A DNA stretch of 64,000 nucleotides from Ralstonia sp. A12 (lineage in GTDB: Bacteria > Pseudomonadota > Gammaproteobacteria > Burkholderiales > Burkholderiaceae). Under the pieces are notes generated by a model that was not told the origin of the DNA, did not search any database, and was given only the letters and a program-made list of their open reading frames with translations. The stretch is taken from positions 62,001 to 126,000 of the forward strand of contig NZ_JSZO01000013.1 of NCBI RefSeq assembly GCF_000801955.1, in the 5' to 3' direction. This document shows, piece after piece, positions 19,023 through 27,956 of the stretch; position 1 is the first letter of the stretch; every line of letters begins with the position of its first letter. The position numbers and the translations under genes were made by a program.

Positions 19023-19631
19023 ATGAGTGAGCAGCACAACGTGGACAAAGGGCGCCGTAATCTGTTGATTGCGACGTCCGTGGCAGGTGGTGTGGGAGGG
19101 GTTGCAGTCGCGGCCCCTTTCGTTTGTACCTTCGCACCATCTGAAAAAGCCCGCGCAGCGGGCGCGCCCGTAGAGGCGGATGTCAGCGACCTGGCCCCCG
19201 GCCAGATGAAGGTGGTGGAATGGCGCGGCAAGCCGGTCTGGCTGCTCAAGCGCACGCCCGAGATGCTGGAATCGCTCAAGAAGACCGACTCCGAAGTCGC
19301 CGACCCGAAGTCCGACGTGCCCTTCACCATGAAGACGCCGGACTACTGCAAGAACGAAACGCGCTCCCGTGCCGAACACAAGGACCTGCTGGTCGTGGTT
19401 GGCATCTGCTCCCATCTGGGGTGCTCTCCGTCTGGTCCTTTCCCTGCCGGCGCCAACGTGCAGCTCGCTGGCGATCCGGGCTTCGTCTGCCCGTGCCATG
19501 GCTCCACGTTTGACCTGGCAGGCCGTGTGTTCAAGAACAAGCCGGCGCCGCAGAACCTGGACGTTCCGCCGTTCATGTTCCTGTCGGACACGAAGCTGGT
19601 GATCGGTAAAGACGAGAAAGGAGAGGCTTGA
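19023..19631 (+). CDS. petA: Cytochrome bc1 Rieske iron-sulfur subunit PetA
   Basis: A 202-residue Rieske protein carrying electrons from ubiquinol to cytochrome c1. The 2Fe-2S ligands are in CSHLGC (near residue 129) and CPCHGS (near residue 157). The N-terminus is a Tat-type anchor: KGRRNLLIATSVAGGVGGVAVAAPF, with RR followed by a helix, so it is a likely client of tatABC at 5056. The ATG follows a moderate ribosome site. petB starts two bases after the stop. Confidence 0.97.
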   Translation: MSEQHNVDKGRRNLLIATSVAGGVGGVAVAAPFVCTFAPSEKARAAGAPVEADVSDLAPGQMKVVEWRGKPVWLLKRTPEMLESLKKTDSEVADPKSDVPFTMKTPDYCKNETRSRAEHKDLLVVVGICSHLGCSPSGPFPAGANVQLAGDPGFVCPCHGSTFDLAGRVFKNKPAPQNLDVPPFMFLSDTKLVIGKDEKGEA

Positions 19632-19633
19632 TC

Positions 19634-21034
19634 ATGGCCGAGAAGAAGGTGGAGACAACCGGGCTGCTGGGCTGGATCGACGCACGCTTCCCGGCATCTG
19701 AGCTGTGGAAGGCGCATCTGTCGGAGTACTACGCGCCCAAGAATTTCAACTTCTGGTATTTCTTTGGCTCGCTGGCACTCCTGGTGCTGGTGATCCAGAT
19801 CCTCACCGGTATCTTCCTGGTGATGAACTACAAGCCGGACGGCACGCTCAACGCCGCCGGCATCCCCGTCGCCTATGCGAGCGTGGAGTTCATCATGCGC
19901 GAGGTGCCGTGGGGCTGGCTGGTGCGCTACATGCACTCGACCGGTGCGTCGGCGTTCTTCGTCGTGGTCTACATGCATATGTTCCGCGGCATGCTGTACG
20001 GCTCGTATCGCAAGCCGCGCGAACTGGTCTGGATCTTCGGTTGCCTGATCTTCCTGTGTCTGATGGCTGAAGCCTTCATGGGCTATCTGCTGCCGTGGGG
20101 CCAGATGTCGTATTGGGGCGCGCAGGTGATCGTGAACCTGTTCTCCGCCATTCCGCTGATCGGCCCGGACCTGTCGCTGTGGATTCGCGGTGACTACGTG
20201 GTGTCGGATGCAACGCTGAACCGCTTCTTCTCGTTCCACGTCATCGCGGTGCCGCTGGTGCTGCTGGGCCTGGTGGTGGCGCACATTATCGCGCTGCACG
20301 AAGTGGGTTCGAACAACCCGGACGGCGTTGAGATCAAGGCCAAGAAAGACGAGCGTGGCATTCCGCTCGACGGCATTCCGTTCCACCCGTACTACTCGGT
20401 GCACGACATCGTGGGCGTGGCGGTGTTCCTGTTCATCTTCAGCGCGATCGTGTTCTTCGCGCCGGAAATGGGCGGCTATTTCCTGGAAGCCAACAACTTC
20501 ATCCCGGCAGACTCGCTGAAGACGCCGCCGCACATCGCGCCGGTGTGGTACTTCACGCCGTTCTACTCGATGCTGCGCGCAACTACGTCGGACTTCCTGC
20601 CGATCCTGTGGGGCTTCCTGGCCATCATGCTGGGCCTGCTGTTCGTGCGCTCGAAGAGCATGAAGGTCAAGGGTGTGGCCGTGGCTGTGGCCGTGATTCT
20701 CGCGCTGGGCTTTGCCTTCATCGACGCCAAGTTCTGGGGCGTGGTGGTGATGGGCGGCTCGGTGGTGATCTTCTTCTTCCTGCCGTGGCTGGATCAATCG
20801 CCGGTCAAGTCGATCCGCTATCGTCCGGGCTTCCACATGGTGCTGTTGATCGTCTTCGTGATCACCTTTGCGGTGCTGGGCTACCTGGGCATCCAGCCGC
20901 CGAGCCCGATCGGTTCGATCATTTCGCAGATCGGCACCATTCTGTACTTCGCGTTCTTCCTCGCGATGCCGATCTGGAGCCGGATCGGAACGTTCAAGCC
21001 AGTGCCTGAACGCGTCACGTTCAAGCCGCACTGA
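19634..21034 (+). CDS. petB: Cytochrome b subunit PetB of the bc1 complex
   Basis: A 466-residue membrane protein with eight or more helices and the haem-ligand histidines of helices II and IV (MHSTGASAFFVVVYMHMF; FFSFHVIAVPLV, VVAHIIALHEVGSNNP). The ubiquinol-site PEWY-like motif region reads PVWYFTPFYSMLR. The C-terminal part is longer than the mitochondrial protein, as in proteobacteria. The ATG at 19634 follows AAAGGAG; a TTG at 19628 is the alternative. Confidence 0.96.
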   Translation: MAEKKVETTGLLGWIDARFPASELWKAHLSEYYAPKNFNFWYFFGSLALLVLVIQILTGIFLVMNYKPDGTLNAAGIPVAYASVEFIMREVPWGWLVRYMHSTGASAFFVVVYMHMFRGMLYGSYRKPRELVWIFGCLIFLCLMAEAFMGYLLPWGQMSYWGAQVIVNLFSAIPLIGPDLSLWIRGDYVVSDATLNRFFSFHVIAVPLVLLGLVVAHIIALHEVGSNNPDGVEIKAKKDERGIPLDGIPFHPYYSVHDIVGVAVFLFIFSAIVFFAPEMGGYFLEANNFIPADSLKTPPHIAPVWYFTPFYSMLRATTSDFLPILWGFLAIMLGLLFVRSKSMKVKGVAVAVAVILALGFAFIDAKFWGVVVMGGSVVIFFFLPWLDQSPVKSIRYRPGFHMVLLIVFVITFAVLGYLGIQPPSPIGSIISQIGTILYFAFFLAMPIWSRIGTFKPVPERVTFKPH

Positions 21035-21071
21035 TAGAGCCCGCGCACAAGGACCCATGAAGGACACAAGA

Positions 21072-21815
21072 ATGAAAAAGCTGCTTGCGATTTTCGCCTT
21101 GGCCGGTCTCGTGTTTGCCGCGCCTGTGATGGCCAATGAGGGTGGCGTGCCGCTCGATACGGCGCCCAATCAATCCAGTGATACCGCCGCGTTGCAGCGC
21201 GGTGCCCATCTGTTCGTCAACTACTGCCTGAACTGCCACGGCGCGAGCGCCATGCGGTACAACCGCCTGCGTGACATCGGCCTGTCCGAAGAACAGATCC
21301 AGAAGAACCTGCTGTTCACGTCGGACAAGGTCGGCGACCTGATGCACATCGCCATGTCGCGCGACGATGCCAAGAAGTGGTTTGGCGCCGTGCCGCCGGA
21401 CCTGTCGGTGATCGCGCGTGCGCGCGGCAGCGACTGGCTCTACACCTACCTGCGCACGTTCTACCGTGACGACACGCGTCCGACTGGCTGGAACAACCTG
21501 GTGTTCGACAAGGTCGGCATGCCGCATGTGCTGTGGGAGTTGCAGGGCCAGCAAGTGCCGAAGTACGCCGAGGTGAAGTCTGAACACGGTGAGGCTGAGA
21601 AGAAGCTGGTCGGCTTTGAAGTAGCGGTTCCTGGCAAGATGAACAAGGTTGAATACGACCAAGCCGTAGCAGATCTGGTCACGTATCTGGACTGGATGGC
21701 GGAGCCCGCCGGTAACCTGCGCAAGCGTCTGGGCGTGTGGGTTTTGTTGTTCATTGGCGTGTTCTTTGTGCTCGCCTGGCGCCTGAATGCGGCCTATTGG
21801 AAGGACATCAAGTAA
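21072..21815 (+). CDS. petC: Cytochrome c1 subunit PetC of the bc1 complex
   Basis: A 247-residue haem protein. A Sec signal peptide ends at APVMAN. The haem-binding CLNCH motif follows at about residue 52, and the sixth ligand Met lies in LMHIAMSRDD or in VGMPHVLWEL. A C-terminal membrane anchor (WVLLFIGVFFVLAWRLN) holds it in the membrane. I prefer the ATG at 21072, which has AAGGA seven bases upstream. An ATG at 21057 would add five residues. Confidence 0.95.
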   Translation: MKKLLAIFALAGLVFAAPVMANEGGVPLDTAPNQSSDTAALQRGAHLFVNYCLNCHGASAMRYNRLRDIGLSEEQIQKNLLFTSDKVGDLMHIAMSRDDAKKWFGAVPPDLSVIARARGSDWLYTYLRTFYRDDTRPTGWNNLVFDKVGMPHVLWELQGQQVPKYAEVKSEHGEAEKKLVGFEVAVPGKMNKVEYDQAVADLVTYLDWMAEPAGNLRKRLGVWVLLFIGVFFVLAWRLNAAYWKDIK

Positions 21816-21964
21816 AATCCGTGTTTTCCGGGCAAGGGCTAGGCCGGTGAGAACTGGTCCTAGCCCTTTGCCTTTTGGCTTTTTGTGCCGCGGCGGTAGG
21901 GTTTGCTGCCGCGGTTGTACCGTCATCGGGCCGCCCCCGGCCCATGCGTCAAGGAACTACAACC

Positions 21965-22576
21965 ATGATGGTCTTGTACTCGGGCACCACTTGCCCGTTC
22001 TCGCAGCGTTGCCGCCTCGTCCTGTTCGAAAAGGGCATGGATTTCGAGATTCGCGACGTCGATCTCTTCAACAAGCCGGAAGACATCGCGGTGATGAACC
22101 CGTATGGCCAGGTGCCTATCCTGGTCGAGCGTGATCTCATCCTGTACGAGTCGAACATCATCAACGAGTACATCGACGAGCGCTTCCCGCACCCGCAGCT
22201 GATGCCGGCCGACCCGGTGCAGCGCGCGCGTGCTCGCCTGTTCCTGTTCAACTTCGAAAAGGAACTCTTCACGCACGTGTCCGTGCTGGAGAACGAAAAG
22301 GGCAAGGCCGCTGAGAAAAATCACGAGAAGGCGCGTGCCGCCATCCGTGATCGCCTCACGCAACTCGCCCCGATCTTCCTGAAGAACAAGTACATGCTGG
22401 GCGAAGAGTTCTCGATGCTCGACGTGGCGATTGCGCCGCTGCTGTGGCGCCTGGACCACTACGGCATTGAAGTCTCGAAGAACGCCGCCCCGCTGATGAA
22501 ATACGCTGAGCGTATCTTCAGCCGTCCGGCGTATATTGAGGCGCTGACCCCGTCGGAAAAGGTGATGCGCCGCTGA
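21965..22576 (+). CDS. sspA: Stringent starvation protein A (GST fold)
   Basis: A 203-residue protein with a thioredoxin-like N-terminal domain (VLYSGTTCPFSQRCRLVLFEKGMDFE) and an all-helical C-terminal domain. SspA binds RNA polymerase and does not act as a glutathione transferase. Two adjacent ATGs (21965 and 21968) are possible starts. An upstream extension to 21875 crosses a promoter-like region and is not needed. It precedes sspB by 73 bases. Confidence 0.93.
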   Translation: MMVLYSGTTCPFSQRCRLVLFEKGMDFEIRDVDLFNKPEDIAVMNPYGQVPILVERDLILYESNIINEYIDERFPHPQLMPADPVQRARARLFLFNFEKELFTHVSVLENEKGKAAEKNHEKARAAIRDRLTQLAPIFLKNKYMLGEEFSMLDVAIAPLLWRLDHYGIEVSKNAAPLMKYAERIFSRPAYIEALTPSEKVMRR

Positions 22577-22649
22577 TCGCCGCCGGGTTGCCGGTCACGC
22601 GCTGGGTTGAGCCCACGCGCGGCCGCACCCCACGGTTACGGATTTCATC

Positions 22650-23147
22650 ATGCCGGAAACTTCGACCAAGCCCTATCTGATCCGGGCCATTTACGAATGG
22701 TGCACGGACAACGGTTTCACGCCGTATATCGCTGTCTTCGTCGACAACAGCACCAACGTGCCGCGCGAATTCGTCAAGAACGACGAGATCGTGCTGAACG
22801 TGAGCTTTGACGCGACCAGCCAGCTCGACATGGGCAACGAGTGGATTACGTTCAGCGCGCGCTTCTCGGGCGTGTCACGCAAGATCGAGGTGCCGGTCGA
22901 GAACGTGCTCGCGGTGTATGCACGCGAGAACGGGCAGGGTATGGCTTTCCCGGTTGAGCGCAGCACGCCGACCACGCAGGCCGCGACCGAGCGCGAGAAC
23001 AATCCGCCGCCCAAACTGGCTGCAGTGGACTCCGAATCGGCCCCCGCGCCTGTTGTCGCCGAGGCTGATGCGGGCCCCGACGACGAACCGACACCACCGA
23101 ATGTGCCAAGAATTGGTGGTAAGCCCGCACTGAAGGTCGTCAAGTAA
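22650..23147 (+). CDS. sspB: ClpXP adaptor SspB
   Basis: A 165-residue adaptor that delivers ssrA-tagged proteins to ClpXP. The peptide-binding domain is clear: STKPYLIRAIYEWCTDNG, then STNVPREFV and ARFSGVSRKIEVPVENVLAVYARENGQGM. The acidic, Pro/Ala-rich linker ends in the ClpX-binding tail RIGGKPALKVVK. It ends 29 bases before the tRNA gene. Confidence 0.95.
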   Translation: MPETSTKPYLIRAIYEWCTDNGFTPYIAVFVDNSTNVPREFVKNDEIVLNVSFDATSQLDMGNEWITFSARFSGVSRKIEVPVENVLAVYARENGQGMAFPVERSTPTTQAATERENNPPPKLAAVDSESAPAPVVAEADAGPDDEPTPPNVPRIGGKPALKVVK

Positions 23148-23176
23148 CGCGTGTTAGGTTAGAATCGCGTTTCTTT

Positions 23177-23252
<76 letters not shown>

Positions 23253-23260
23253 ATAAAATC

Positions 23261-23293
23261 AAGGGGTTACGTGAATTTTTCGCGTAACCCCTT
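23261..23293 (+). terminator. Strong hairpin just after tRNA-Thr
   Basis: AAGGGGTTACG pairs perfectly with CGTAACCCCTT (eleven pairs, extendable to thirteen with a wobble). The base after the stem is not a long T run, so this could be the tRNA terminator or a structure belonging to the island edge. Confidence 0.6.
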
Positions 23294-23404
23294 GTTCATT
23301 TCCGGGGCCGTGTAACTCGCGTGTAACCGGATTTACTCCTACTCGATCCATCTCGGCCCGTGGTTTGGGGTAGCCGAGTGGCTGGTCGGCAAATACGGAA
23401 ACTG

Positions 23405-24490
23405 ATGATGCGGCTGCAACCCAATCGCTTCGATACACAAAGAGCGGAACACGTCGTGTTGCCGTTGCAGCGGTACATCTCTTTGCCCGAGCTGATCGAA
23501 TGGATTGGTACGTTCGATGTCGAGATTCCTAACGACGTCGAGCAGACGATTTCTGCATTCGGCCTGAAGTGGGATGCGTCATTGGCTCCACAGGAACAGG
23601 CAAGAGCCATGCTGTTTCCGCCCGAGCCGAAATTAGCCAATCTTTTCAGGCGAGGAACCGCGGCGACGCTCCTTTTTCGCGAGCTATCTGAACGCGAGAG
23701 CGAGGGGCCGGTTTGGCACAATTGGCTGATCACAGGCAGTGCAGTGCGGCTGCGGACGGAGGAGCGCGATCGGGCGATGTCCATGTTGGGACAGACGGTG
23801 CAAGATACCCGGCAAATTTTTTGGGCGGTTTTGAATGGCCAGCGCCCATTCGACCCGGCGATATCGGGGCGTTATCCGGTGGCGATGGGCCGGCCAGAGC
23901 GTGAGTGGTTTGACGCTCTTGTGTTTGAGACGAAAGAAGTCTTTGCGTTGCTCTACCCCGATCTGATCGTTTCCGGCGCAAGACCTCAATTGCCGCAGCA
24001 GGGGGCTTGCGCCGAGGGGGTGATGCCACCGGGCGCCCCCAAGCGACAATCTGCGCATCCAGGCGGGCTGGATGAGAAAAAACTAATGAAGCAGATCAAA
24101 GAGTACGGATTCATTCCTCGCTTACTGGCCGAGGACAATCAGCCGCGATATCTCACTTCAGGCGATATTGCCAAGTGTTTCGCTAAATGCCTCGGCAAGG
24201 GGCAGGATGAATGGGCCACGATGTTAGGTGACCCGCATGCCTGGCTCGCGCCAGCGAGGATGTCCAATTTCCCAAAGGGGACAGAGGCGTGGTGGCATCC
24301 GGTGATGATTGGCTGCATGCTGGCCCAAGGTGTGCCTGTAATGATCCCAAGTGGGGATACGAAGAAGAAACGTCTCCGGCCGACAAATTTGCTGACTCTA
24401 AACGGAGTGTTCGACGCCAACGCTGAACTAGCTGATTGGCGCGCCATGTGGGCCCGTGAGTCTGAAACCCTTCGAAACCTCCTCTCGTAA
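23405..24490 (+). CDS. Hypothetical protein at the island edge
   Basis: A 361-residue soluble protein with no motif I recognise. It is not an integrase: no R-H-R-Y pattern is visible. Residues 1-60 resemble a structured N-terminal domain (LPLQRYISLPELIEWIG), and the C-terminal third contains the phrase YLTSGDIAKCFAKCLGKGQDEWATMLGDP. I chose ATG 23405, after a short GGAA site; the frame is open to 23360. It stands alone, 150 bases from the tRNA. Confidence 0.7.
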   Translation: MMRLQPNRFDTQRAEHVVLPLQRYISLPELIEWIGTFDVEIPNDVEQTISAFGLKWDASLAPQEQARAMLFPPEPKLANLFRRGTAATLLFRELSERESEGPVWHNWLITGSAVRLRTEERDRAMSMLGQTVQDTRQIFWAVLNGQRPFDPAISGRYPVAMGRPEREWFDALVFETKEVFALLYPDLIVSGARPQLPQQGACAEGVMPPGAPKRQSAHPGGLDEKKLMKQIKEYGFIPRLLAEDNQPRYLTSGDIAKCFAKCLGKGQDEWATMLGDPHAWLAPARMSNFPKGTEAWWHPVMIGCMLAQGVPVMIPSGDTKKKRLRPTNLLTLNGVFDANAELADWRAMWARESETLRNLLS

Positions 24491-24596
24491 CCCATAGTTC
24501 TGCGCATCGGGACGTCTTGCCGCGTGTCGGCAAGTGGGCCTGAAGACCCTTTGGTACCTACTTCTTACGGTAACTCGATGCATTAAGCCGCACCGG

Positions 24597-24672
24597 CTAC
24601 GGTGATTCTCGATGAGCCTCGTTGTTACACGAGGCTTTCGCCTCCGGTGATCTGGCTCAAAAATCACCGTAG
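24597..24672. repeat. Nested inverted repeats upstream of the AlpA-like gene
   Basis: A perfect 11-base inverted pair (CTACGGTGATT at 24597-24607, AATCACCGTAG at 24662-24672) encloses a second hairpin with a 7-base stem (AGCCTCG/CGAGGCT, 24615-24636) followed by a short T pair. The inner hairpin could end transcription of the gene before it. The outer arms could be an operator or a recombination or replication site. Confidence 0.7.
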
Positions 24673-24765
24673 ATCACGCTTGCTCCAAGTCGTCCCCTCT
24701 TGATCGATCTACAACAAGGGTGGCGGCTTCACGAAATTGTTCAATCCCGAACTATTAGGAGCAGC

Positions 24766-25077
<312 letters not shown>

Positions 25078-25078
25078 T

Positions 25079-25693
25079 ATGGATAAGAAAGGTATGGACG
25101 GCTTCGCTGAGGCATTTGGCGATATCTTCGGTGACGTATTCCCATCGCAGGCCACCAAACTGGCGCACGTGGACTCGCCAGATGCAGGTGACAACCAGCG
25201 TGACGAAACCGGGCGCGAGCGTCGGCTGGCCACGTTTGAGACGCAGGCGCGCCCGACCGGCGAGCGTGTGCGGGAAATTGTCAGCGACCAGAGCGACAAA
25301 CTCGCGGATTTCGTCGAATCGTGCCTACTTGACCAGCGTGAAATCCTCGAACGCCAGCATGCTGTCCAGCTTGATCAACTGAGCAAGATCTTGGCGCTCG
25401 TCAGCCAGATGCAAGGGGCGAGTGATCCTGAGCCCACGCGCCTTGATAACCTGATCCGGGAAACTATTGACGCTACGGTGCGCGATGTGACGTTCCCACT
25501 CAGGTTCGACATCAATGTTCTGCAACGCACGGTTGAGCAGACATACAAATGGCAAGCCGCACCGCTGGCCTGGATCGTGGGCGAGATGTTCAACGACAAA
25601 GCTCGGCTGATGCAGCGCCGCACCCGCCCGTTCTCCGGCCGTCGCCGTTGCAAGGTCAATTTGCGTGAGCGCCGTTATGGCGCGGCGGCGTGA
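25079..25693 (+). CDS. Hypothetical island protein
   Basis: A 204-residue, mostly helical and charged protein with no family I recognise. The first 20 residues are acidic and aromatic (FAEAFGDIFGDVFP). A long region from about residue 60 to 135 looks helical (VREIVSDQSDKLADFVESCLLDQREILER). The tail is very basic (RRTRPFSGRRRCKVNLRERR), which suggests nucleic acid or membrane contact. The ATG starts one base after the stop of the AlpA-like gene, so the two are cotranscribed. Confidence 0.7.
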   Translation: MDKKGMDGFAEAFGDIFGDVFPSQATKLAHVDSPDAGDNQRDETGRERRLATFETQARPTGERVREIVSDQSDKLADFVESCLLDQREILERQHAVQLDQLSKILALVSQMQGASDPEPTRLDNLIRETIDATVRDVTFPLRFDINVLQRTVEQTYKWQAAPLAWIVGEMFNDKARLMQRRTRPFSGRRRCKVNLRERRYGAAA

Positions 25694-25703
25694 GGGGGCG
25701 GAA

Positions 25704-26150
25704 ATGGAAAAGCAAAACCGTTCCGACGGCTCGCAGAGCGCTATCCAAGCGGCCAGGACGGCTACCCGACTACCGAACCGTCGCCGAGTGCAACCCACTA
25801 AAAAAACTAGTCGTTTGAGTATCAAAGAGATCAACGAGATCAACGCCATCATTCGCCATATCGCCGATACCTGGACGCCTGAGATGGACGAGGAGATCGA
25901 ACGGGCCACCGTTCAGTACAGGCAGGAACGCTGCGCGAAGTTGAAGGACGAGAAGCTGATCCGCACCCAGCAGCGTGCGCAGCTGAAACGTGAATTGAAG
26001 ACGGCGGTCGTGGTGAAGGTGCGCGGTGACGCGCGGGATGCAGATGCCGAGCTGGCTCGAATCCGCGAGGCCCTTACTGATCTGGAACTGCGCGAACTGA
26101 ACGCCACGGTCGAACTGCACACCATCCGCGCCCAAATGCGTGGGGCTTAA
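25704..26150 (+). CDS. Hypothetical coiled-coil island protein
   Basis: A 148-residue charged protein. A basic N-terminus (TRLPNRRRVQPTKKTSR) leads into a predicted helical region and a coiled coil (residues 80-145: TQQRAQLKRELKTAVVV, then ADAELARIREALTDLELREL). The ATG at 25704 follows a GAGGGGG ribosome site, and the frame is open to 25665 within the previous gene. It has the look of a DNA-bound accessory protein, but that is inference. Confidence 0.65.
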   Translation: MEKQNRSDGSQSAIQAARTATRLPNRRRVQPTKKTSRLSIKEINEINAIIRHIADTWTPEMDEEIERATVQYRQERCAKLKDEKLIRTQQRAQLKRELKTAVVVKVRGDARDADAELARIREALTDLELRELNATVELHTIRAQMRGA

Positions 26151-26158
26151 TCCCGGAT

Positions 26159-26479
26159 ATGAACATGAAAAAGCACATCATCGAAGCAGGAAAGGTCGAT
26201 ATCGAGGCGCTCAAAAAGGCCGTCGGCGCACTCGAATCGCCTAAGGTCAAGCGCGATCGCGAGCGCGCAGAGTCGTTCGCCCAATTGTACGAAGGCATTC
26301 GCGACAAGCTCAATGCACACGTGTCGAAAAGCGCGATCATCAAAACGCTGGCCGATGTCGGTCTGTCGATCAATCCGAGGCTCTTCGACGAATTGCTCGA
26401 AGACGAAGCGACGCGCCGTGGCGAGCCAGTGCCGGGCAAAGCCGAAGAGGCTGGCATGAAGGAAGAGGTGACCACCTAA
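26159..26479 (+). CDS. Small hypothetical island protein
   Basis: A 106-residue helical protein with basic stretches (SPKVKRDRERAESFAQLYEGIRDKL). The segment VSKSAIIKTLADVGLSINPRLFDELLEDEA reads like a compact helix-turn-helix. It resembles, in style only, small accessory proteins found beside plasmid mobilization and partition genes. The stop codon overlaps the ATG of the next gene by one base (TAATG), so the two are translationally coupled. Confidence 0.65.
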   Translation: MNMKKHIIEAGKVDIEALKKAVGALESPKVKRDRERAESFAQLYEGIRDKLNAHVSKSAIIKTLADVGLSINPRLFDELLEDEATRRGEPVPGKAEEAGMKEEVTT

Positions 26480-27858
26480 TGAATGCCCCCGCCTATCCGT
26501 ACGGCGGGGGCGCTATGCCCTCGCAACATTCCCCGCTCCAGTCAGCGATCTACCCCCCCGGCTACTATCCACCCCAGGCTTCGCATGCGATCAACGCGCT
26601 CACGCCCAGCCTGTTCCGTGTGGCAAGCGAGCAGCGAGCCATTTATGGATCGTCGCACGAGGCGATTCTGGTCAACCTGTTTGGCAAGATATCCTTCGCT
26701 GCATCCGGCAATCGCCGCGTTCGCGGTCATGGTGGCAAAGCAATGCCGTTGACCTTGCATCTCCGGTTTGCCGGGCCACCTTTGAGCGGCAAGTCGGACA
26801 CTCACGATCGGTTCAACGCTCCCATCATCGAGGCGATGAACGGCTGGAAGAAGCGTTGGCAGTTCGCTAATGTGACGCCTGCCACATTGCAGCGGAAGAT
26901 TTGTGGTGGTTCGGTTCTTTCTATGCTTAGCATGGCTGAAGGGCGTGGCCATCTCAGCGACCAAGTCAGCGGCCATCTCAGCCGCGCTTTTCAGGAGCTG
27001 AGCGATCTGTACGACAGCCACGTACCGGCATTTGATCGTGCCGACGACGATGACGAGGTGGTCGTGCACGCCCCGGATAGCGCGATTCTGGTCGTGTGCG
27101 TGAACGTCCAGAACGACAAGCATCGCGTGTGGCTCGACAAGTATGCTGAAGACGCTATCGGTTCGGGCTACCTGTATCGCCTGATGATGATGGAAACCGA
27201 CCAGATCGCTGTGGAGGGGGCAGGAAGCCAGCAGCCTGAAGTGGCGCTTCTGGATTACGACCAGCGCATTGTCGAGATGATCGCAAGCGCGCGGCTCAAC
27301 CTCGAAGCGATGTCGGTGAACCGTCTTCCTGTCATCGAAGTGATGGCTGAGGCTGAGCATGTTCTGCGGCAGGCTCAGGAGCGATTTGTTCAGATGGCGA
27401 GCGCTGCTCTGTCGCCGAACGAGGCGCGCGTGTTCGCCGTCCGTCTAACGGCAAATACGCGCCGGATCGCCGGCTGCATGCACGTTTACGAGGGCTATGA
27501 CGGTGCAATGTCGGCTGACACCATGGTCCGAGCGAAGACGATCGCCGAGTGCTTCGCTGCGCATTGGCTTGCGACTGTGTTCCCGCCTAAGCCCGCACCC
27601 CAACATCAACAGGACGCACATGCACTGCTGCCCAACGTTATCGGGGAGTTGCGCCGTCGCGGTGTGGGCGGCATTCGTGAAACGGACATCGTGACGCTGG
27701 CAAAGAACTTGGGATGGACGCCGCAGCGTACCAAGGCGGCCCTGGGGGTGCTTTACGCGGTGGGTCAGTTCCAACTGTTGCCGCGTACAATCAACGGTCG
27801 CCGGGTGGAGATGGTGGAGTTGCCGAGCAGTTCCCTCCATCTGCCGCCGCTCATCTGA
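26479..27858 (+). CDS. P-loop protein of DUF3987-like (YfjI-like) type
   Basis: A 459-residue protein with a clear Walker A (GPPLSGKS, residues 99-106) and an acidic stretch DRADDDDEVVVH followed by SAILVVCVNVQ that may supply Walker B. The order of motifs fits the DUF3987 family of plasmid, prophage and satellite proteins. These proteins are often found where a replicative helicase-primase would sit. The C-terminal part (VIGELRRRGVGGIRETDIVTLAKNLGWTPQRTKAALG) resembles a winged helix. A terminator follows at 27871. Confidence 0.6.
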   Translation: MNAPAYPYGGGAMPSQHSPLQSAIYPPGYYPPQASHAINALTPSLFRVASEQRAIYGSSHEAILVNLFGKISFAASGNRRVRGHGGKAMPLTLHLRFAGPPLSGKSDTHDRFNAPIIEAMNGWKKRWQFANVTPATLQRKICGGSVLSMLSMAEGRGHLSDQVSGHLSRAFQELSDLYDSHVPAFDRADDDDEVVVHAPDSAILVVCVNVQNDKHRVWLDKYAEDAIGSGYLYRLMMMETDQIAVEGAGSQQPEVALLDYDQRIVEMIASARLNLEAMSVNRLPVIEVMAEAEHVLRQAQERFVQMASAALSPNEARVFAVRLTANTRRIAGCMHVYEGYDGAMSADTMVRAKTIAECFAAHWLATVFPPKPAPQHQQDAHALLPNVIGELRRRGVGGIRETDIVTLAKNLGWTPQRTKAALGVLYAVGQFQLLPRTINGRRVEMVELPSSSLHLPPLI

Positions 27859-27870
27859 ACGCCCTCGCTG

Positions 27871-27903
27871 GCCCCGTTCGCCATCCGGTGGACGGGGCTT
27901 TTT
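27871..27903 (+). terminator. Rho-independent terminator after the DUF3987-like gene
   Basis: A perfect seven-pair stem (GCCCCGT with ACGGGGC) is followed by five T. Confidence 0.9.
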
Positions 27904-27956
27904 GCAGTGCATGCTAGCGCAACCGCCGCCGTTGGTCCCCTCGCTACAACACCACA

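Noticed and set aside
19343-21169. Very long minus-strand frame opposite petA and petB
   Set aside because: It consists mainly of His, Arg and Gln-rich shadow sequence and is exactly antisense to clear bc1 genes.
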